Source: an uncultured Bacteroidales bacterium (lineage in GTDB: Bacteria; Bacteroidota; Bacteroidia; Bacteroidales; F082). From it: a stretch of DNA of 10,757 bases. The stretch lies in the NCBI GenBank assembly GCA_937896895.1, contig CALBNV010000104.1:1-10757 (forward strand), read 5' to 3'. Below are positions 6,693 through 10,757 of this stretch, one piece after another. How positions within the stretch are numbered: position 1 is the stretch's first letter; every line of letters starts with the position of its first letter. The position numbers were made by a program, and so were the translations under genes. Under the pieces are notes generated by a model. It was not told where the DNA came from, did no database searches, and saw only the letters and a program-made list of their open reading frames with translations.

Positions 6693-9278
6693 ATGAAAAA
6701 GTTACTTTTATCAATGATTTTTGCGCTCACAAGCTTGGTTGTGTTTGCGCAGGTTGAGATTACAGATGATTTCAACAGTTACAGTGAAGGCACTTTCAAC
6801 GGCCAAGGCGGTTGGAAAGCCGTGAAACACAGTGCCGGCGGCGGCGTGCTGAAAATCGAATATGTCGGCGGCGACGGAACCACCACGCCTGACGAGACAC
6901 TCGGCGTCTTCTTCGATGCTGCCAACACCAACTTCGGCGAGATTGCCACACACAAAGCGACAAACGGCTGGAATTTCGATTTCTCCCAGGGCGGCACCAT
7001 CGAGATTGAAATCGACATGTACCGCAACTATTGGGGTACGGTGTTTGGTGTCGGCTACGACGCTGACGGCGACGGCTCGGTGCTTCCTCCGATGAGTTAT
7101 GAGACAACAAAACCAAACCCGAACCTCCCGACACAGGACGGCGGCATCTGGTTTACTACAACGTACAACAACACCAACGATGACCGTTTTATCAATGGTA
7201 TTGTGTTGCCTAACAACACTTTGGCTGTTGATTATGATTATAATTACGAAGGTTGGATGCGCTGGAAGATGATGATTGACCTTGAGGCCAACAACGGTCA
7301 GGGCAGCGTTTCGATGTTCATTGATCCGGAATGTTCAGGCGAGTTCCAGCCGGTTCCTGAGATTCAGGGTGTCAACTGCGGACTCACGCCAGGTTCAGGC
7401 GACCGCTACGACCCGGCGATGTGGGACGGCGTGTTCTTCCTCAACAGCAGCCATGCGGGCTACGACAACTTCGTACTCCGCACGATTCCAGCCGGTCTTG
7501 CTTCACAATTCATTGATTTCCAGTCTATTCCAGACCAGCTCGTTTCGGCAGCCCCGATACAGCTCAACGCAACCGCTTCATCAGGACTTCCTGTGAGCTT
7601 TGAAGTCGTATCAGGTCCTGCCGCAATCAATGGCAACACCTTGACACTCACTGGCGCTCCTGGCGTGGTGAAAGTGAAAGCCGTTCAGGACGGCGACTCA
7701 AACTGGCAGCCAGCTCCGGCAGTCACACGTACTTTTGAAGTCGTTGACCCAGACGCATATACACCAGAGATAACAATTCGTCGTCCATACGACGGAACAA
7801 TGGTCTATGCACCGACACTCAATGATCCTATTCTCCTCGTTCTCAGCGCATACATCGAACATGGCGACGCCATCAAATTTGAAGATGTGACATGTACTAT
7901 CAACGGTGATGAAATGGAACTTGAAACAGCATATCCTAATGACCCGTCAAACGGTTATTGGTACACATCATGGACCCCGACATCGTACGGCAGCTTCGAC
8001 ATGACAGCCACCATCACACAGAGCGGCGGAAAGACAACATCGGTATCTAACACATTTACAGTGACTAACGAGTTTAGCGATATTGAAGTCACGGCATTTA
8101 ACGGCGACCTCGTGGTGACACCTGATCAGCAGAGCAATACGAAGGACTATGTGTTCCCGAGCCATGTCAATGCTTTCAACGAAATCAGATTGAATTATCA
8201 GCATCAGTGTGTCGGTGGTTGCGACCCGTACGACCGTGTCGGCTACTGCCGCGTTAAGAACTACCGCGGCGAATGGGTTGAACTCTTCCGTTACGTCGCC
8301 CCGTTCGGCGTGGAATGCGAAGCCGACCTTGATGTTGCAGATTACACCACAGTGCTTCAAGGTCTCGTTGAGTTCGAGCTTTATTTCCAGACATGGACAG
8401 GCAACGGCTATGCTCCTATCGCGACTTTCAGCTATACGAAAGGAACGCCTGAGTATAAGTATGTTGATATGAATGAGTTGTGGTTTGGCATATACGATTT
8501 CGGTGACTATGCCAACCAGCAGCCGGTTCCTGAAATCAATTACACCTTCTCGGAAGTGGCACAGAAGGCAAACCTGAAGGTCATCACCACAGGTCATAAC
8601 TGGAGCAGCGGCACAAACGGCGCATATAACACCGACAACGCAGCTGAATTCAGCAACAACACGCATCACGTTTATGTCAATGGTACGAAGAAATACGACC
8701 AGCACAACTGGTTGACATGCAATCCTAACCCTTACGGATGCCAGCCGCAGAACGGCACTTGGACGTACGAGCGTTCGGGATGGTGCCCCGGCTCAATGGG
8801 CATGGTGTGGGATTTCGACCTCAGCGAATATTTAAGCAGTGGAAACGCAAGGATTTTCTATCAGTTCGACCCGACATACATCGACCAGTGCCATCCTAAC
8901 TACCCTGACTGTGTGAATGGTCAGAACAACTGTCCGAACTGCTCGGCAGCCGACAACCCGATATTGAGACTGTCGGGTGCCGTTGTCAGCTACAGTAACG
9001 ACATCGCTGTTGTGAACAATATCCTTTCCTTGATTGACCACAGCGACCCGTTTGAGGTTGGCATCAGACCAAATCCTGCAAAGTCAACATTAAGACTTTC
9101 AACGAATTACGACAAAGGTCGCGTATGCTGCCACATCTTGAACATGCAAGGTCAGGAAGTCCGCAACTTCGTGTTCGAGGGTGAGACTACAATCAACATC
9201 GAAGACCTTCCTTCAGGTGTCTATATGGTCAGTTTCATCGGCGGCCAGGTTGTCACAAGGAAGTTCGTGAAAGAGTAG
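6693..9278 (+). CDS. Secreted multidomain PNGase F-like protein with type IX sorting domain
   Basis: An 861-aa exported protein. Signal peptide 1-19, then a lectin-like beta-sandwich (about 24-265, opening DDFNSYSEGTFNGQGGW), an Ig-like module (about 272-352), a second Ig-like module (about 357-458), a PNGase F-type region (about 463-770) and a type IX secretion C-terminal domain (about 786-861, with RPNPAKSTL, MQGQEV and LPSGVYMV). PNGase F cleaves N-glycans from asparagine. Compared from memory with the Elizabethkingia enzyme, the C-x3-CDxxDR motif (506-515) places Asp514 at catalytic Asp60, FQTW (565-568) puts Gln566 at Glu118, GTPEYKY (584-590) matches GTPDYKY, AAEF (650-653) places Glu652 at Glu206, and SGWCPG (695-700) is conserved. 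The Glu118-to-Gln change and loss of the 204/208 disulfide cysteines leave activity uncertain. It likely acts outside the cell on glycoproteins. No carbohydrate-utilisation genes adjoin it. Confidence 0.8.
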   Translation: MKKLLLSMIFALTSLVVFAQVEITDDFNSYSEGTFNGQGGWKAVKHSAGGGVLKIEYVGGDGTTTPDETLGVFFDAANTNFGEIATHKATNGWNFDFSQGGTIEIEIDMYRNYWGTVFGVGYDADGDGSVLPPMSYETTKPNPNLPTQDGGIWFTTTYNNTNDDRFINGIVLPNNTLAVDYDYNYEGWMRWKMMIDLEANNGQGSVSMFIDPECSGEFQPVPEIQGVNCGLTPGSGDRYDPAMWDGVFFLNSSHAGYDNFVLRTIPAGLASQFIDFQSIPDQLVSAAPIQLNATASSGLPVSFEVVSGPAAINGNTLTLTGAPGVVKVKAVQDGDSNWQPAPAVTRTFEVVDPDAYTPEITIRRPYDGTMVYAPTLNDPILLVLSAYIEHGDAIKFEDVTCTINGDEMELETAYPNDPSNGYWYTSWTPTSYGSFDMTATITQSGGKTTSVSNTFTVTNEFSDIEVTAFNGDLVVTPDQQSNTKDYVFPSHVNAFNEIRLNYQHQCVGGCDPYDRVGYCRVKNYRGEWVELFRYVAPFGVECEADLDVADYTTVLQGLVEFELYFQTWTGNGYAPIATFSYTKGTPEYKYVDMNELWFGIYDFGDYANQQPVPEINYTFSEVAQKANLKVITTGHNWSSGTNGAYNTDNAAEFSNNTHHVYVNGTKKYDQHNWLTCNPNPYGCQPQNGTWTYERSGWCPGSMGMVWDFDLSEYLSSGNARIFYQFDPTYIDQCHPNYPDCVNGQNNCPNCSAADNPILRLSGAVVSYSNDIAVVNNILSLIDHSDPFEVGIRPNPAKSTLRLSTNYDKGRVCCHILNMQGQEVRNFVFEGETTINIEDLPSGVYMVSFIGGQVVTRKFVKE

Positions 9279-9308
9279 AAAGTTTATAAAGTTATAAAGT
9301 TAAAAGGT

Positions 9309-9349
9309 GGGCTGGCGCAAGATGGTTTTTTGTGCCAGCCCCCTTTTTT
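9309..9349 (+). terminator. Intrinsic terminator after the PNGase F-like gene
   Basis: GGGCTGGCGCA (9309-9319) pairs with TGTGCCAGCCC (9331-9341) through 11 bp with one G-U, around an 11-base loop, followed by CC and a run of six T. It lies 30 bases past the stop codon at 9278. Confidence 0.9.
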
Positions 9350-9376
9350 ATTTTTAATGACTGATTTCATGTTTAA

Positions 9377-9418
9377 TTTGACCGAAGTACATGCGTTATT
9401 TAAGACCTATAGGTCAAA
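9377..9418. promoter_or_regulatory. Palindromic candidate operator upstream of the three-gene module
   Basis: GACCTATAGGTC (9404-9415) is a perfect 12-bp palindrome. Its right half extends to GGTCAAA (9412-9418), whose exact reverse complement TTTGACC occurs at 9377-9383. So one half-site is present three times in 42 bases. It lies about 80-115 bases before the -7 box at 9494. An autoregulatory protein site is plausible; no DNA-binding protein is recognised in the module. Confidence 0.4.
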
Positions 9419-9493
9419 ATTTCAGATTAATATTGGGCGCAAATGAATTTTAAGAACAAAGAACAAAATTATTACGTTCTGCGATATTTTTAT

Positions 9494-9501
9494 TACTTTT
9501 G
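9494..9501 (+). promoter_or_regulatory. -7 box for the three-gene module
   Basis: TACTTTTG is a full TAnnTTTG match. No perfect TTG stands at the -33 spacing. Transcription would start near 9508, only a few bases before the ATG at 9514, so the first mRNA would be nearly leaderless. Confidence 0.6.
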
Positions 9502-9513
9502 CAAAAAAAAAAC

Positions 9514-9732
9514 ATGAATTTTAAAACGACATACATTATAATGACAATTCGCAAGTTTGCGGAGCATTATTCGATAGCTTGGAAAGAATCCTATCAATAT
9601 TTGAAAAAATATGGTGGTATCTCTTTCCTTGACGATTGCTATGAAGCGGAACACACATTGTCGTTTGATGATGCCATAGAAGATCTGACGAGAGTTTGTG
9701 AAAACAACGGAGGAGGGTTGAAATATGCTTAA
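9514..9732 (+). CDS. DUF3791-like small protein, first gene of the module
   Basis: A 72-aa helical, acidic protein. The segment from YQYLKKYGG (27-35) through FLDDCYEAEHTLS (38-50) to DDAIEDLTRV (52-61) and NNGGG (64-68) fits the DUF3791 pattern as I remember it, a family often encoded next to DUF3990 proteins. The reading frame extends upstream to a TTG at 9499, but that codon lies inside the -7 box, so it cannot be the start. ATG 9514 is preferred because it keeps the residues before the first helix; ATG 9541 (63 aa) is the alternative. The 3' end overlaps the next gene by 8 bases and contains that gene's Shine-Dalgarno in its Gly codons. A partner or antitoxin role for the next gene's product is inferred from context only. 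Confidence 0.7.
   Translation: MNFKTTYIIMTIRKFAEHYSIAWKESYQYLKKYGGISFLDDCYEAEHTLSFDDAIEDLTRVCENNGGGLKYA
9711..9717 (+). promoter_or_regulatory. Strong Shine-Dalgarno for the DUF3990-like gene
   Basis: AGGAGGG ends 7 bases before the ATG at 9725 and sits within the last codons of the preceding gene. No other gene here has a comparable site, and most Bacteroidota genes lack one. It supports translation of the middle gene both by coupling and by independent ribosome entry. Confidence 0.65.
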
Positions 9733-10204
9733 ATTGTACCACGGTTCAAATATAAAGATTGAAAAAATCGATTTGTCAAAAGGACGTATCAACAAAGATT
9801 TTGGGAAGGGATTTTACTTGACAACCGTCAAAAGTCAAGCAGAGGAGATGGCGAAGAGAAAGGCAAAACAATATTTAGGAACAAATCCTGTTGTAACAGA
9901 ATTCTATTTTGATAATTCCGTATTGTTATCCAATAAGTTGAAGATTAAACAGTTTACTGAAGTAAGTGCAGAATGGGCAGAATTTATCCTTAAAAACCGT
10001 AAGGCATCAAGGACTGGTTTTCACCATGATTACGACATCGTAATTGGTCCAATAGCAGATGACGGCGTCGTCCAGCAATTGGATTTGTACGAGATGAATC
10101 TAATTAGTATGAACCAATTGGTTGAGGCACTTCGCTGGCGTGATTTGAATGACCAGTATTTCTTTGGCACGGAAAAAGCAATCTCAAAACTTCAAGTGTT
10201 ATGA
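9725..10204 (+). CDS. DUF3990-like protein, probable ADP-ribosyltransferase fold
   Basis: A 159-aa soluble protein. LYHGSN (4-9) and DFGKGFYLT (25-33) are the two leading motifs of DUF3990, a family I recall as belonging to the ADP-ribosyltransferase superfamily. His6 and Tyr31 would be the first two residues of the H-Y-[E/D/Q] NAD-binding triad. Other conserved-looking parts are AEWAEFILKNR (82-92), YDIVIGPIADD (103-113) and DQYFFGTEKAI (143-153). Gln144 there is a candidate for the third residue, but this is a guess. No signal peptide or membrane segment is seen, so it should act in the cytoplasm, perhaps modifying a cell target with NAD+. Overlaps of 8 and 4 bases with the flanking small genes show one tightly coupled operon. 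Toxin function is inference from fold and architecture. Confidence 0.75.
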   Translation: MLKLYHGSNIKIEKIDLSKGRINKDFGKGFYLTTVKSQAEEMAKRKAKQYLGTNPVVTEFYFDNSVLLSNKLKIKQFTEVSAEWAEFILKNRKASRTGFHHDYDIVIGPIADDGVVQQLDLYEMNLISMNQLVEALRWRDLNDQYFFGTEKAISKLQVL

Positions 10205-10431
10205 GTAAAGAACAAATTTTCATAACTGACACATTGCTGTCGGGCGTTGTGAATCTTATCATAGAAAACAAGAATGTTTCCATACAGGAAGCCCTCAATA
10301 TTCTATATAACTCTGAAACTTATAAGAAAATCATAGACACAGAAACGGGTTTGTATATTCAAAGTGCTGATTACAATTATGAAGTTCTGGAAGAGGAACT
10401 TTCAGGTGGAAATAAAATATATTTGATTTAG
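10201..10431 (+). CDS. Small acidic helical protein, third gene of the module
   Basis: A 76-aa protein, acidic overall, that starts within an ATGA overlap with the stop of the DUF3990-like gene, so translation is coupled. The first half is predicted helical (ITDTLLSGVVNLIIENKNV, 8-26), followed by IQEALNILYNSETYKKI (28-44), TGLYIQSADYNYEVLEEEL (49-67) and a short hydrophobic tail. I recall similar 70-80 residue proteins with an 'S-x2-Y-x3-D-x2-TGLY' pattern beside DUF3791/DUF3990 genes, but I cannot name the family with certainty. It has no visible DNA-binding motif. Its position directly after the putative toxin makes it a candidate neutralising partner; alternatively it is a second regulatory subunit with the first gene's product. 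Confidence 0.65.
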   Translation: MSKEQIFITDTLLSGVVNLIIENKNVSIQEALNILYNSETYKKIIDTETGLYIQSADYNYEVLEEELSGGNKIYLI

Positions 10432-10441
10432 AAAATTTCCT

Positions 10442-10473
10442 TTGTGGATTATTAAAAAATATTGCTACATTTG
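10442..10473 (+). promoter_or_regulatory. Promoter ahead of the hairpin element
   Basis: The -7 box TACATTTG (10466-10473) matches TAnnTTTG, and TTG at 10442-10444 (within TTTG) lies 21 bases upstream as a -33 element. It starts just 11 bases after the last stop codon of the three-gene module and points into the hairpin. The transcript would begin near 10480. Confidence 0.6.
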
Positions 10474-10550
10474 CGACTTGAAAAATTGAATTAAGAAAAA
10501 GAGAATTTTAAAAAATAAAGACATAAATAAATAAGGCGTTTTTGCTTTGC

Positions 10551-10692
10551 TTTGTAACACTGAAATCTGGTAAATTTCAATTATAACTACACAAGGAAGT
10601 TGAAACGCTTGCGGTTTTACCGTGAGCTTTCTTGTTTTGTAGTTAGGTTTACCAGAGCCTCAGTGTTAAACAAAAAGTTTCACGGTTTTTTT
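10551..10692 (+). ncRNA. Long imperfect hairpin: candidate structured RNA or leader
   Basis: The arms pair in order: 10551-10554 with 10671-10674, 10555-10563 with 10660-10668 (TAACACTGA/TCAGTGTTA), and 10566-10574 with 10648-10656 (TCTGGTAAA/TTTACCAGA). Inside are 10584-10590 with 10639-10645 and 10591-10598 with 10628-10635, then an apical stem 10607-10615 with 10619-10627 around TTT. Asymmetric internal loops (9 against 2 bases; a 3-base bulge) separate the stems. TCACGGT (10680-10686) then leads into a run of seven T and is complementary to ACCGTGA (10619-10625) of the apical 3' arm, so a competing fold is possible. No ORF is present on either strand. Candidates are a 6S-type RNA, an attenuator leader of a gene beyond the window, or the RNA part of another element. 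I cannot name it. Confidence 0.5.
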
Positions 10693-10757
10693 ATTATCAT
10701 TTGCAGAACTCAAGTAATAAATGCAACTTTTTGATTAATATTTTCAATTGACGGTGC

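Noticed and set aside
7968..8705. 245-aa open frame on the minus strand inside the PNGase F-like gene
   Set aside because: It is fully antisense to a region with clear PNGase F motifs, has no recognisable motif and no promoter; it is an artefact of codon bias on the coding strand.
9499..9513. TTG start giving a 77-aa first module protein
   Set aside because: The TTG lies inside the TACTTTTG -7 box and would not be transcribed as a start codon; ATG 9514 fits better.
10551..10692. Retron msr-msd or group II intron RNA
   Set aside because: The arms form one continuous rod without the separate msr hairpins, no reverse transcriptase is in the window, and no domain V motif is visible. It cannot be fully excluded because the window ends at 10757.

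Overview
The window looks like chromosomal DNA of a Bacteroidota member, most likely an uncultured Bacteroidales-type organism. Three kinds of evidence agree. Promoter -7 boxes of the TAnnTTTG type lie upstream of most transcription units. Start codons mostly lack a Shine-Dalgarno sequence and sit in AT-rich leaders. The protein families (type IX secretion C-terminal domain, tandem outer-membrane beta-barrels, a PNGase F-like secreted protein) are typical of this phylum. No phage, transposase or CRISPR array is visible.

Layout. At the left edge a partial tRNA-Lys(CUU) is read leftwards. It is divergent from a GT-A-like glycosyltransferase (190-1104), which is followed by an E. coli-type ornithine carbamoyltransferase (1150-2151) and a very strong intrinsic terminator. 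Two tandem paralogous beta-barrel proteins lie on the minus strand (3649-2242). The plus strand then carries the manganese efflux pump mntP (3922-4485), a 371-bp extremely AT-rich gene-free stretch, and a two-gene unit of rpiB (4857-5294) and a LutB-like LUD/ferredoxin protein (5297-6649). Next is a large secreted protein (6693-9278) with an N-terminal lectin-like sandwich, Ig-like modules, a PNGase F-type catalytic region and a type IX sorting tail. It ends at a second intrinsic terminator.

The right end is the accessory-looking part. Three small overlapping genes (9514-10431) encode a DUF3791-like protein, a DUF3990-like ADP-ribosyltransferase-fold protein and a third small protein. This architecture resembles a toxin-antitoxin or defence-type module. 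It has its own promoter, a palindromic candidate operator upstream, and an unusually good Shine-Dalgarno in front of the middle gene. After it, a separate promoter precedes a long imperfect hairpin (10551-10674) that looks like a structured non-coding RNA or leader. Its apical 3' arm is also complementary to a segment just before a T-run, so two alternative folds are possible.

Most neighbours are housekeeping or surface genes without a shared pathway. The coherent units are rpiB-lutB-like (2-nt spacing), the barrel pair (16-nt spacing) and the three-gene overlap module. The best candidates for something undescribed are the ART-like module and the hairpin RNA; the PNGase F-like protein with an altered active-site glutamate comes next. 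Family assignments come from motif recognition by eye, without any database search.
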